Source: Marivita cryptomonadis
Lineage (GTDB): Bacteria; Pseudomonadota; Alphaproteobacteria; Rhodobacterales; Rhodobacteraceae
Reading direction: 5' to 3'
DNA length: 64,000 nt
NCBI RefSeq assembly: GCF_002115725.1
Contig: NZ_JFKD01000005.1
Coordinates: 124,001 to 188,000, forward strand
The first letter of the stretch is position 1; each line of letters starts with the position of its first letter. Made by a program: the position numbers and the translations under genes. Under the pieces are notes generated by a model. That model saw nothing but the letters and a program-made list of their open reading frames with translations, was not told the DNA's origin and did not search any database. Positions 1-16,009 of the stretch are shown here, piece after piece.

Positions 1-169
1 ACACATCTTTGTGACGGCGCCAGTTGGAACTTTTCTACACTGACGGCTTCACGCGCGTTCCGCTTTAATGGTGGGCCACATGATGCGTCTTATCGGTCGC
101 GGCTTGCTTGAATTCGGGTTGCGTCTTCGCTAAGTGCGAAGTGAGCAAACGCAGAGTGAGACCATTATC

Positions 170-367
170 ATGGCTACGACCAACCCACTTCAGTTCATTC
201 AGCAGGTTCGTGCTGAGGTGTCGAAGATCGTCTGGCCGACGCGGCGCGAGGTCCTCTTGACCACCGTGATGGTCTTTATCATGGCCGCATTGACGGCAGT
301 GTTCTTTGCGTTGGTGGATATTTTGATCCGCAGCGGGCTCCAGGGCCTTCTGAACCTCTTCGGGTAA
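170..367 (+). CDS. secE: SecE, preprotein translocase subunit
   Basis: SecE is the small inner-membrane subunit of the SecYEG channel and clamps SecY. The product is 65 aa: an amphipathic cytosolic segment, the conserved KIVWPTRREV stretch at about residues 19-28, and one membrane helix at about 29-53. This is the single-helix form usual in alphaproteobacteria. I chose the ATG at 170; an in-frame GTG at 134 would add 12 residues with no family resemblance. nusG follows after 180 nt that contain a terminator-like hairpin. The 169 nt upstream hold no recognisable tRNA-Trp, so any tRNA or main promoter lies outside the window. Confidence 0.93.
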   Translation: MATTNPLQFIQQVRAEVSKIVWPTRREVLLTTVMVFIMAALTAVFFALVDILIRSGLQGLLNLFG

Positions 368-429
368 GATCGGGTCTGCTCTTGAAAAGGGCGGGCTAAG
401 ACGGTAACTGACCCGACAAGACGGAATGA

Positions 430-464
430 GGCGTGCATCGATTCGAGTTGCACGCCGATTTTTT
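430..464 (+). terminator. Intrinsic terminator or attenuator between secE and nusG
   Basis: GGCGTGCA (430-437) pairs perfectly with TGCACGCC (449-456), followed by GATTTTTT. An 8-bp stem, 11-nt loop and U tract form a textbook intrinsic terminator between two genes usually cotranscribed. It may be a partial attenuator. Confidence 0.7.
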
Positions 465-547
465 GTTCCGGAGCGGATGCGCCTGCGCGTCGGCCACAAA
501 ACAACAGACGGCGTCTTAGCCGCATGGACAAGAAGGTTTGCGACCAG

Positions 548-1078
548 ATGGCGAAGCGGTGGTACTCGGTCAGTGTTCTGTCGAATTTCGAAAAGAAAAT
601 CGCAGAACAGATCCTGCAAGCGGTCGAGGAGCAGGGGCTTCAGGACCAGATCGAAGAAGTGATGGTGCCGACCGAGGAAGTGATTGAAATCCGTCGCGGC
701 AAGAAGGTCACGGCAGAGCGTCGCTTCATGCCGGGTTATGTGCTGGTGCGGATGGAGATGTCGGATCAGGGCTATCACCTGATCAACTCGATCAACCGCG
801 TCACCGGATTCCTTGGTCCGCAGGGCCGCCCGATGCCGATGCGCGACGCCGAAGTGCAGGCCATCTTGGGCCGTGTCGCCGAAGGTGAAGAGACGCCGCG
901 TACGCTGATCCATTTCGAGATTGGCGAGAAGGTCAAGGTCAACGACGGTCCGTTCGAGGATTTCGATGGCATGATCGAAGAAGTGGACGACGACAACCAG
1001 CGCCTGAAGGTGTCGGTTGTGATCTTTGGCCGGGAAACCCCGGTCGAACTGGAATACACGCAGGTCACGAAGCAATAG
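548..1078 (+). CDS. nusG: NusG, transcription elongation and termination factor
   Basis: NusG binds the RNA polymerase clamp, suppresses pausing and links polymerase to Rho or to ribosomal protein S10. The 176-aa product has the NGN domain (residues 1-115, with KRWYSVSVLSNFEKKI and MPGYVLVRM) and a C-terminal KOW domain (about 125-176, with GEKVKVNDGPFEDFDG). The ATG at 548 gives the family N-terminus; the in-frame ATG at 524 would add eight unrelated residues. It has the normal family length and lies just before rplK. Transcription from upstream would have to pass the hairpin at 430-464. Confidence 0.95.
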   Translation: MAKRWYSVSVLSNFEKKIAEQILQAVEEQGLQDQIEEVMVPTEEVIEIRRGKKVTAERRFMPGYVLVRMEMSDQGYHLINSINRVTGFLGPQGRPMPMRDAEVQAILGRVAEGEETPRTLIHFEIGEKVKVNDGPFEDFDGMIEEVDDDNQRLKVSVVIFGRETPVELEYTQVTKQ

Positions 1079-1108
1079 TGATCTGAGTGCGGGCAGGGCA
1101 ACCTGCCG

Positions 1109-1165
1109 AAAGAGCGTGGGAGGCGAGCGGCACGCGTGTCGTGGACCGGACCACACAACATGAGT
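1109..1165 (+). promoter_or_regulatory. Candidate L1-responsive leader of rplKA
   Basis: The nusG-rplK spacer contains a GTGGGAGGCGAGC stretch, then GTGGACCGGACCACAC and ATGAGTGACC. These resemble the GTGGGAG and ATGA elements of the 23S rRNA L1-binding site that rplK leaders often mimic for feedback by L1. Identification is by eye only; no folding was run. Confidence 0.35.
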
Positions 1166-1209
1166 GACCTTGGAACGCGTTCCCGGGTCGTTGGAAAAGG
1201 AGAGGCCAG

Positions 1210-1659
1210 ATGGCCAAGAAACTTGCTGGCAAGATGAAGCTGCAGATCCCTGCAGGCAAAGCCAACCCAAGCCCGCCCGTGGGCCCTGCGCTGGGTCAGC
1301 GCGGCATCAATATCATGGAATTTTGCAAGGCGTTCAACGCCAAGACGCAGGATATGGAAGAGGGCGCACCCTGCCCGACAGAGATTATCTATTACCAGGA
1401 TAAATCCTTCACCATGAACATCAAGACGCCGCCCGCGTCTTACTACCTGAAGAAGGCCGCCGGTCTGAAGCCTGTTGGCAAGCGGAACCGTCCGCGTGGT
1501 GCCGAAAATCCCGGCCGCGAGACCATCGCAACCGTGACTGTCGCTCAAGTGCGCGAGATTGCGGAAGCCAAGATGAAAGACCTCAACGCAAACGACGTTG
1601 AAGGTGCAATGCAGATTATCCTGGGCTCTGCGAAGTCCATGGGCATCGAGGTGAAGTAA
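1210..1659 (+). CDS. rplK: 50S ribosomal protein L11
   Basis: L11 is part of the GTPase-associated centre at the L7/L12 stalk base and binds 23S rRNA. The 149-aa product carries the proline-rich N-terminal motif ([18 protein letters not shown]), the SYYLKKAAG segment and the C-terminal RNA-binding helices ending [11 protein letters not shown]. It is somewhat longer than the usual 141-143 aa because of a basic loop, [18 protein letters not shown], at about residues 89-106. The start has a GGAGAGG ribosome site. It is followed one base later by rplA, implying coupled translation. Confidence 0.96.
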   Translation: MAKKLAGKMKLQIPAGKANPSPPVGPALGQRGINIMEFCKAFNAKTQDMEEGAPCPTEIIYYQDKSFTMNIKTPPASYYLKKAAGLKPVGKRNRPRGAENPGRETIATVTVAQVREIAEAKMKDLNANDVEGAMQIILGSAKSMGIEVK

Positions 1660-1660
1660 G

Positions 1661-2359
1661 ATGGCTAAGCTTGGAAAACGCACCCGCGCCGCCCGCGAAG
1701 CCTTTGTTGGCAAAGACGACGTGACCGTTGCTGAAGCGGTTGCTCTGATCAAGGCGAACGCAAACGCAAAGTTCGACGAAACGCTTGAAATCGCGATGAA
1801 CCTCGGTGTTGATCCGCGTCACGCGGACCAGATGGTTCGTGGCGTTGTCGGACTGCCTAACGGCACTGGCAAGACTGTTCGCGTCGCCGTGTTCGCACGT
1901 GGTCCGAAGGCTGACGAAGCCAAGGCCGCGGGCGCAGATATCGTTGGCGCAGAAGATCTGATGGAAACCGTCCAAGGCGGCACCATCGACTTTGACCGCT
2001 GCATCGCAACCCCGGACATGATGCCGATCGTCGGCCGTCTGGGTAAGGTGCTTGGCCCGCGCAACCTGATGCCGAACCCCAAGGTTGGCACTGTGACCAT
2101 GGACGTCAAGGAAGCCGTGGAAGCGGCGAAAGGCGGTCAGGTTCAGTTCAAAGCCGAGAAGGCTGGCGTTGTTCATGCTGGGATCGGCAAGATCTCGTTT
2201 GACGATGCCAAGTTGGTCGAGAACATCAAGGCGTTTGTCGATGCAGTTGCCAAAGCGAAGCCGACAGGCGCAAAGGGCACCTACATGAAAAAGATCGCAC
2301 TGTCCTCGACCATGGGTCCGGGCGTGTCGATCTCTGTGGATGACGCTGCTGGTCACTAA
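1661..2359 (+). CDS. rplA: 50S ribosomal protein L1
   Basis: L1 forms the mobile L1 stalk near the E site and usually represses its own rplKA mRNA. The 232-aa product begins [20 protein letters not shown] and contains the typical [20 protein letters not shown] motif and the [13 protein letters not shown]-terminal region. Length is normal. The start lies one nucleotide after the rplK stop and the gene ends at a strong terminator (2379-2408), so rplKA closes its own transcription unit. Confidence 0.96.
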   Translation: MAKLGKRTRAAREAFVGKDDVTVAEAVALIKANANAKFDETLEIAMNLGVDPRHADQMVRGVVGLPNGTGKTVRVAVFARGPKADEAKAAGADIVGAEDLMETVQGGTIDFDRCIATPDMMPIVGRLGKVLGPRNLMPNPKVGTVTMDVKEAVEAAKGGQVQFKAEKAGVVHAGIGKISFDDAKLVENIKAFVDAVAKAKPTGAKGTYMKKIALSSTMGPGVSISVDDAAGH

Positions 2360-2378
2360 GCCAGTTTGCATATTCATG

Positions 2379-2408
2379 AAAACGGCGTCCTTCGGGGCGC
2401 CGTTTTTT
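2379..2408 (+). terminator. Intrinsic terminator after rplA
   Basis: AAAACGGCGTCC, loop TTCG, then GGGCGCCGTTTT with a run of six T. It ends the rplKA unit and separates it from the membrane protein gene and the rplJL-rpoBC unit. Confidence 0.9.
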
Positions 2409-2518
2409 GTTGTCGGATTGGGGCGTGTTGCAGGCCCAACAATCACCGTTTGTGCAACTTAGAATTGACCGATTCCCGAGCTATCGTCATGTTGATCTTA
2501 ATGTTCGGAGTTCAGCGC

Positions 2519-2962
2519 ATGTCCACTTCCATTGATGTCACGCCGGCCCATTGGGGGCTGATCGGGTTTGTGTTCGGCGTGGCCGCACTTTGTGCGGCGG
2601 TGGTTTTGACTTCTGGGATGTTGGCGCCTGTGCCAGAACAATCTGTTGGAACGCTGATTGGAGAAATGGCACGCGACATTCGCAATGCCGCGACCGGTGT
2701 CGCCAGTGCGCCGGTTGAGAAACCAACCATGGATCTGGATGCGCTTTTGGCCGTGCTGACGCCGGTTCTTGCGGTAATTGCAGCCGTGTTGGGTGGGATA
2801 AGCCTGTTCCGACACGAGCCAACCGCACTTCCAAAATTGGCGATTGGTTTGGGCATTTCTGCGTTTGTGATGCAATACGCGTTCTGGATGGCGATGCTGA
2901 TCTGCGGAACTGTTCTTCTGGTGGCGATCGTATCGAATATCGGCGACATCCTTGGCGGCTAA
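2519..2962 (+). CDS. Small hypothetical inner-membrane protein
   Basis: A 147-aa product with no family I recognise. Visible features are a hydrophobic segment at 12-33, a short polar region with GEMARDIRNAATG, a second hydrophobic segment at 74-96, and a long one at about 106-138 that could be one or two helices. The ATG at 2519 is chosen because GGAG lies about 8 nt upstream; an in-frame ATG at 2501 is possible. It sits alone between the rplA terminator and the rplJ leader, so it probably has its own promoter. It could be a lineage-specific membrane protein. Function unknown. Confidence 0.6.
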   Translation: MSTSIDVTPAHWGLIGFVFGVAALCAAVVLTSGMLAPVPEQSVGTLIGEMARDIRNAATGVASAPVEKPTMDLDALLAVLTPVLAVIAAVLGGISLFRHEPTALPKLAIGLGISAFVMQYAFWMAMLICGTVLLVAIVSNIGDILGG

Positions 2963-3366
2963 GGCCCACCCTTCGCAGTTTGGGTTGGGTTGCGCAGATA
3001 GGCTCACAGTGATTGAAAATATGGCTTTTGCGATTTCTTCAGGCTGTGATACGTTAATCTCCTGAAAAAGTGAAAATTCGCAGAAGATTTGCAGGTCCGA
3101 GGGCTTGGCAAATCCTTCAACGCGTACTATCCCCACATTTGCATTAGACCGCGCGATTCGTCCCGCGGTCTTTTGTATTACGTCCGAGACGGTGGGTTGG
3201 GGCATGTGCCGCAATAAATCCTGCCCGAGGCGGGAACAGACCGACATGCCAAGGCTCACCCGTTGAGCGCTGGGCGGGTTTGGGACCGCAAACAGCGGAC
3301 CAAAACCGCCGGAGCGATCCGGTACCACTGAGCCGGGGGGTCCGCCCCCCAAACTGGAGTACACCT
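2963..3366 (+). promoter_or_regulatory. rplJ promoter and L10-type leader region
   Basis: This 404-nt gene-free stretch precedes rplJ. A promoter-like pair is visible: TTGGCA (3105-3110), 17 nt, TATCCC (3128-3133). The following transcript of about 225 nt is the right place for the L10(L12)4-binding autoregulatory leader. It ends in a GGGGGG-TCCG-CCCCCC hairpin at 3335-3350, five nucleotides before the GGAG ribosome site at 3356-3359. No convincing ORF was seen here. Confidence 0.55.
3105..3133 (+). promoter_or_regulatory. Candidate sigma-70 promoter for rplJL-rpoBC
   Basis: TTGGCA at 3105-3110 and TATCCC at 3128-3133 with a 17-nt spacer, matching the layout of other ribosomal promoters in this window. 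Confidence 0.5.
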
Positions 3367-3879
3367 GTGGATAGAGCCCAAAAAGAGAAAGTGGTCGACG
3401 AACTCGGCCAGATCTTCGAAAGCTCTGGCGTCGTTGTGGTAGCCCACTACGAAGGTCTCACAGTTGCCGAGATGCAGGATCTCCGGGGGCGCGCCCGCGC
3501 CGCTGGAAGTTCCGTACGTGTCGCCAAAAACCGTCTGGCCAAGATTGCCCTTGATGGAAAGCCGTGCGCAAGCATCGCTAACTTCCTGACAGGAATGACG
3601 GTTCTCACCTATTCCGAAGACCCTGTGGCAGCCGCCAAAGTGGTCGAGGACTTTGCCAAGGAGAACAAAAAGTTCGAAATCCTTGGTGGGGCCATGGGCG
3701 AGACCGCACTTGACCGGGCCGGTGTTGAAGCCGTGTCCAAGATGCCGTCGCGCGAGGAGCTTATTGCTTCCATCGTTGGCTGCATTGGCGCACCGGCGTC
3801 CAACATCGCTGGCGCGATTGGCGCACCTGCATCGAACATCGCCTCTATTCTCTCGACCATCGAAGAGAAAGCGGCGTAA
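3367..3879 (+). CDS. rplJ: 50S ribosomal protein L10
   Basis: L10 anchors the L7/L12 dimers at the stalk base and, with L12, represses its own mRNA. The product is 170 aa, starting at a GTG codon ([17 protein letters not shown]), the usual alphaproteobacterial N-terminus, preceded by GGAG at 3356-3359. The ORF stays open upstream to 3280 but that part has no L10 similarity. The C-terminal helix region, with [21 protein letters not shown], is the L12-binding spine. rplL follows after 66 nt. Confidence 0.95.
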   Translation: MDRAQKEKVVDELGQIFESSGVVVVAHYEGLTVAEMQDLRGRARAAGSSVRVAKNRLAKIALDGKPCASIANFLTGMTVLTYSEDPVAAAKVVEDFAKENKKFEILGGAMGETALDRAGVEAVSKMPSREELIASIVGCIGAPASNIAGAIGAPASNIASILSTIEEKAA

Positions 3880-3945
3880 GGCATCTGGAAATCTTCGCGG
3901 GGTTGAAACCTCGACGTTGGAACACATTTAGATAGGAAAGTCACA

Positions 3946-4329
3946 ATGGCTGATCTGAAAAAACTGGCAGAAGAGATCGTTGGTCTGACGCTGCTTGAAG
4001 CACAAGAACTGAAAACAATCCTCAAGGATGAGTACGGCATCGAGCCCGCCGCTGGTGGCGCGGTCATGATGGCGGGTCCGGCTGGCGGCGACGCCGGTGG
4101 CGCGGCTGCTGAAGAGCAGACCGAATTCGACGTCATCCTGAAGTCGGCAGGCGCATCCAAGATCAACGTGATCAAGGAAGTTCGCGGCATCACCGGTCTG
4201 GGCCTCAAAGAAGCCAAGGATCTGGTCGAAGCAGGCGGCAAAGCTGTCAAAGAGCAGGTTTCCAAGGACGAAGCCGAAGACATCAAAGCGAAGCTGGAAG
4301 CAGCTGGCGCGGAAGTCGAGCTCAAGTAA
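3946..4329 (+). CDS. rplL: 50S ribosomal protein L7/L12
   Basis: L7/L12 is the multicopy stalk protein that recruits translation GTPases. The 127-aa product shows the N-terminal dimerisation domain ([22 protein letters not shown]), an Ala/Gly-rich hinge at about 37-55, and the C-terminal factor-binding domain with [20 protein letters not shown]. Length is normal. It is followed by a 283-nt spacer with two strong hairpins before rpoB, where transcript processing or attenuation would set the ratio of L12 to polymerase. Confidence 0.97.
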   Translation: MADLKKLAEEIVGLTLLEAQELKTILKDEYGIEPAAGGAVMMAGPAGGDAGGAAAEEQTEFDVILKSAGASKINVIKEVRGITGLGLKEAKDLVEAGGKAVKEQVSKDEAEDIKAKLEAAGAEVELK

Positions 4330-4335
4330 TTGGCA

Positions 4336-4389
4336 GGTGCGTGAGAGCACTTACCCTGCAAGATGTAGGGTGCACGCTCTTCACGCACC
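4336..4389. repeat. Family A palindromic repeat, compound copy (rplL-rpoB)
   Basis: GGTGCGTGAGAGC (4336-4348) pairs with GCTCTTCACGCACC (4376-4389) with one bulge. Inside is a second hairpin in which ACCCT pairs with AGGGT around 4353-4371. Same core (GGTGCGTG / CACGCACC, CCTAC / GTAGG) as the other family A copies. Confidence 0.7.
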
Positions 4390-4403
4390 GATCCAAAATC
4401 AGA

Positions 4404-4431
4404 GGCTGGGTATGGATTTCCATGCCCAGCC
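4404..4431 (+). other. Strong hairpin in the rplL-rpoB spacer
   Basis: GGCTGGGTATGG (4404-4415) pairs with CCATGCCCAGCC (4420-4431) through a 4-nt loop, a 12-bp stem with one G-T pair. No T tract follows, so an RNase processing site or attenuator is more likely than a terminator. Confidence 0.6.
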
Positions 4432-4612
4432 GCTCCCGTCTTAGAAAGGCCCTGCAAGACAAGGGGGGTTTTCTTGGACAGGATCCAAAGATCGGGAGGC
4501 GCGCGGTGGGACGTGTGCCGGGAATTGATCGGGTTCGTGTCGTCTCTATTGGGCAGACCGCCGGGGCCCGACGGTGGAATGCTCAGCTGAGAATGAAAAG
4601 GTGATATCGACC

Positions 4613-8749
<4,137 letters not shown>

Positions 8750-8764
8750 GCGACACCGTTCGCC

Positions 8765-8825
8765 CCGGGCGCGGCCAGACTTTTCGAAAAGTCTGGCCAA
8801 TTCCTTCAAAGGAATTGGCGCCCGG
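8765..8825. repeat. Family B compound palindrome, three-way-junction shape (rpoB-rpoC)
   Basis: An outer stem, CCGGGCGC (8765-8772) with GCGCCCGG (8818-8825), encloses two near-adjacent palindromes: GGCCAGACTTTT/AAAAGTCTGGCC around TTCGAA (8773-8798) and CCAATTCCTT/AAGGAATTGG (8797-8818). It fills most of the rpoB-rpoC spacer and lies upstream of the rpoC ribosome site. Confidence 0.75.
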
Positions 8826-8859
8826 CTCATCCCCCACGCCCTTATTTTGAGGTAACTCT

Positions 8860-13107
<4,248 letters not shown>

Positions 13108-13130
13108 GCGCGACTTTTTACCAAATGATA

Positions 13131-13161
13131 AAAAACCCCCGCGCTGGTCGCGGGGGTTTTT
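13131..13161 (+). terminator. Intrinsic terminator after rpoC
   Basis: AAAAACCCCCGCG, loop CTGGT, CGCGGGGGTTTTT: a 13-bp symmetric stem followed by T residues. It ends the rplJL-rpoBC unit. Confidence 0.93.
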
Positions 13162-13237
13162 GTTTGAACTCCAGTGAAAACAGGAACGGAACCTCTTAAC
13201 GCACGTTGATCCAGCAACAGCGTAAAAGGAGAGTTTC

Positions 13238-14458
13238 ATGATCCGCTCAATGACAACGACCACTGCTCTGGCCATGTGCCTTGCTGCCCCTGCGGCCGCG
13301 CAGGAGACCCACAGCTGGGGCGCAAAGAACGCCGATTTCGAACCCGCGTTTGAAAACCAGACCCGTGCCGAATTGGCACAGTCCGATCTGACATTCGAGT
13401 ATCGCCAGATCACCGAAGGGCTGGAACACCCATGGGCAGTGGCCGAACTGCCCGATGGGGCAGGGCTCTTGGTGACCGAGCGCCCGGGGCGTCTTGTGCA
13501 TGTGTCACTGGATGGGGACGTGTCGGAGCCGATTTCTGGCCTTCCTGAGATTTTCAATCAATCGGCCGGCAACAGCACGCAAGCTGGTTTGCTGGACGTA
13601 AAAGTTGGACCGAACTTTGCCGAAGATCGAATGATCTATTTTACCTACGCCAAGGGCAAAGGCGACGGCATGTCGGTGACGGCTGCCGGACGCGGTGTCT
13701 TGTCAGAGGACATGACGGCCCTGACGGACGTTATGGATATCTTCGAACAAACCCCGCCATCACCAGCCGCGATGCATTATGGCAGCCGGATCGTGTTTGA
13801 CGGCAAAGGTCATGCCTTCATCACCACGGGCGAGCACTTTACCGACGAAGAGCGCGAGAAGGCGCAAGGTTTGGACAATACGTATGGCAAAGTCGTGCGC
13901 GTGGATCTTGACGGATCGGTTCCAGACGACAACCCGTTCGTCGGTCAGGAGGGTGCAGAGGCATCTATTTGGTCCTACGGGCACCGGAATATCCAAGGTG
14001 CGGCCATGCGCGGAGAACAACTTTTTATTGTTGAACACGGCCCGGCTGGAGGAGACGAGATCAACATCCCGCAAGCGGGGCTGAACTATGGCTGGCCGGT
14101 GGTATCCTACGGCGTGCGCTATGACGGCGAGGACATCGGAACAGGCGGAGCACAAGCCGAGGGTATGGCTGAGCCTGCATATTACTGGGATCCGGTCATC
14201 GCACCGGGGGATATGCTGTTTTACGACGGTACCCTGATGTCCGGATGGCAAGGCGACAGCCTTGTTGCGGGACTGGTGGCGCCGGGTGTCGTGCGGCTTG
14301 AATGGGACGGAGACCGCGTCAGCTCCGAGGAGCGTCTGTTCACCGAGTACGGCCGCGTGCGCGATATCGAAGAACTGAGCGACGGTAGTTTGATCCTCGC
14401 CACCGATTACGAAAACGGTGGGCTGATCCATGTGACGATCGGTGGGTCGGGTTCTTGA
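13238..14458 (+). CDS. PQQ-dependent sugar dehydrogenase family protein
   Basis: Soluble aldose sugar dehydrogenase family (GSDH, YliI-like), periplasmic six-bladed beta-propellers that usually oxidise sugars with PQQ. The 406-aa product has a signal peptide (1-21, ending APAAAQ), the motif GLEHPWAVAELPDG, LVTERPGRLVHV, the EHGPAGGDEIN loop characteristic of the family, and a C-terminal GGLIHVTI. The start is preceded by AAGGAGAG. It is monocistronic between the rpoC terminator and its own terminator. Substrate cannot be told from sequence, and no PQQ biosynthesis genes are in the window. Confidence 0.85.
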   Translation: MIRSMTTTTALAMCLAAPAAAQETHSWGAKNADFEPAFENQTRAELAQSDLTFEYRQITEGLEHPWAVAELPDGAGLLVTERPGRLVHVSLDGDVSEPISGLPEIFNQSAGNSTQAGLLDVKVGPNFAEDRMIYFTYAKGKGDGMSVTAAGRGVLSEDMTALTDVMDIFEQTPPSPAAMHYGSRIVFDGKGHAFITTGEHFTDEEREKAQGLDNTYGKVVRVDLDGSVPDDNPFVGQEGAEASIWSYGHRNIQGAAMRGEQLFIVEHGPAGGDEINIPQAGLNYGWPVVSYGVRYDGEDIGTGGAQAEGMAEPAYYWDPVIAPGDMLFYDGTLMSGWQGDSLVAGLVAPGVVRLEWDGDRVSSEERLFTEYGRVRDIEELSDGSLILATDYENGGLIHVTIGGSGS

Positions 14459-14466
14459 GCAACGCA

Positions 14467-14494
14467 AACGGAGCGCAAAATGCGCTCCGTTTTT
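14467..14494. terminator. Bidirectional terminator between the sugar dehydrogenase and MATE genes
   Basis: AACGGAGCGCA, loop AAA, TGCGCTCCGTT with T residues on the plus side and A residues on the other, placed between two convergent stop codons. It can serve both strands. Confidence 0.85.
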
Positions 14495-15871
14495 CTATGC
14501 AGGTTTGGCGCGAAGACCACCCATTGTGGTTTGCGACACGCGGATGGCGACGATCAGGGCCATGACCCAGCCGGTCGAGACAGCGGTTGCAATGCCCAGC
14601 CAGACCCCCCAGACATCAAAACCCAAGAGCGCAATAAACACCCAGATAAAGAAGGCGACGCCAAAGCCTTGGCGGTAGACGCTGATCCAAAGCGTGTAGA
14701 TTGGGCGCTTCATCGCTTGCAGCAGCGAGTTGATGGAGAAGAGCATCATGTAGATCGGAAAAAGAAACCCATCGACCAACAGGTAACTTGCACCGATCTC
14801 AATCACGTCCGGGTCTGACGTGAAGGGCCGCATGGCCCAAGCTCCGCCAAACCATAGGGCGGGCATGGCGACCAGCGACAGGGCAAAGCCCAGTTTCCAG
14901 CAAAAGAACACGGCATCGCGCACGCGGTCATATTCCTTTGCGCCAAAGTTCTGGCCCGCAATAGGCAGCAGGGCACTGGTCATGCCAAGGACAGGCAAAA
15001 GCAGGATTTGTTCGATCCTGAGCGCCACGCCATAGGCAGCAATAGCGTCTTCACCAAAATTCTTGAGAGCGAATTGTACGACAAAGCCCGACACAAACAT
15101 CACCACAAGCGCCGTGGTCGCCGGCAGCATCTGTTCGACAATTGCTTTGTAGCAGGTGGGGTCTGGCATGAACTCGGCGCGTTTGACGCGTTCCATCATG
15201 TTCAGATTGAACACGCGCGACAGGATGAACGCCATCACGCCGGTCTGGCTGATCACAGTGGCCAAAGCGATGCCGTTGAAGCCCATGCCGCCCCAGATGC
15301 CGGGAATGCCGAACATCATCAGCGGGTTGAGGCCGATATTGGCAAAGAAGGCGACCATCATAGCACGTTGCATGGACCGGGTGTCGCCATGCGCCTGCAG
15401 GATGCCATTGCCGCCGTAGGCCAGCAGGAAGCCGGGCAGGGCGAGGATCAGCAGGCGGAAATAGCCCAAAGCGGCGTCGCGATAGCCACCGGGTTCGGAT
15501 ACCAATGCGATCAGGTGTGGCCCCGCGAACCAGCCGCCGACCATCAGCAGCGCGGTGGCGATGACACCAAAGCTAAGGCCTTGTGCCGCGAGACTGCGGC
15601 TGGCCGTGGTGTTCTTTTCACCCTTGGCATTGCTGACCAGTGCGCTGAGGGCGGACCCAAGGCCAAAGCCGACAGCCATCATGATGAAAAATGCTTGATA
15701 GCCAATGGCCAGACCCGCCTGCGCCTCGGTCGAGAGTTTGCCGGCATAATAGACGTCCACAATATTATAGAGTGTGGAGAACAGCATCCCCAAGGCTGCC
15801 GGGATGGCGAGGTTCTTGTAGTGGGTCAGCATTGGCCCGGTGGTCAGATCGTCGTTTAGGGCTAATGCCAC
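14495..15871 (-). CDS. MATE family efflux transporter
   Basis: A multidrug and toxin extrusion type exporter: a 12-helix inner-membrane antiporter moving drugs or metabolites out with Na+ or H+. The product is 458 aa from a GTG codon at 15871 preceded by AGGAG; the ORF remains open upstream for 49 codons without family character. Visible blocks are LAIPAALGMLFSTLYNIVDV, GLGSALSALVSNAKGE, NIGLNPLMMFGI and LLPVLGMTSALLPIAGQNFG, with two homologous six-helix halves. Substrate unknown. It is convergent with the sugar dehydrogenase and divergent from the EamA gene. Confidence 0.88.
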   Translation of the reverse strand: MALALNDDLTTGPMLTHYKNLAIPAALGMLFSTLYNIVDVYYAGKLSTEAQAGLAIGYQAFFIMMAVGFGLGSALSALVSNAKGEKNTTASRSLAAQGLSFGVIATALLMVGGWFAGPHLIALVSEPGGYRDAALGYFRLLILALPGFLLAYGGNGILQAHGDTRSMQRAMMVAFFANIGLNPLMMFGIPGIWGGMGFNGIALATVISQTGVMAFILSRVFNLNMMERVKRAEFMPDPTCYKAIVEQMLPATTALVVMFVSGFVVQFALKNFGEDAIAAYGVALRIEQILLLPVLGMTSALLPIAGQNFGAKEYDRVRDAVFFCWKLGFALSLVAMPALWFGGAWAMRPFTSDPDVIEIGASYLLVDGFLFPIYMMLFSINSLLQAMKRPIYTLWISVYRQGFGVAFFIWVFIALLGFDVWGVWLGIATAVSTGWVMALIVAIRVSQTTMGGLRAKPA

Positions 15872-16009
15872 GGGCGCTCCTGTCTCATAGCGACTGGGGG
15901 AGGTGTCGCCCCCTTGCTGCGATACACTGAATGGCCCTGAAAGCCAAAGACCTATCGCGTGTCGCTTTTGGCATGGAGGCGGCACAGACGGCCTGCTAAT
16001 CCGAGCAGC

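Noticed and set aside
1..169. Possible tRNA-Trp or promoter before secE
   Set aside because: No cloverleaf could be drawn. A TTGAAT-N17-TAAGTG pair (108-136) has too poor a -10 to report.
65..1752. Long minus-strand frames across secE, nusG and rplK
   Set aside because: They cover well-identified plus-strand genes and contain no recognisable domain.
4341..4604. 87-codon frame between rplL and rpoB
   Set aside because: Its sequence is the family A repeat and hairpin region, with Arg-rich random composition.
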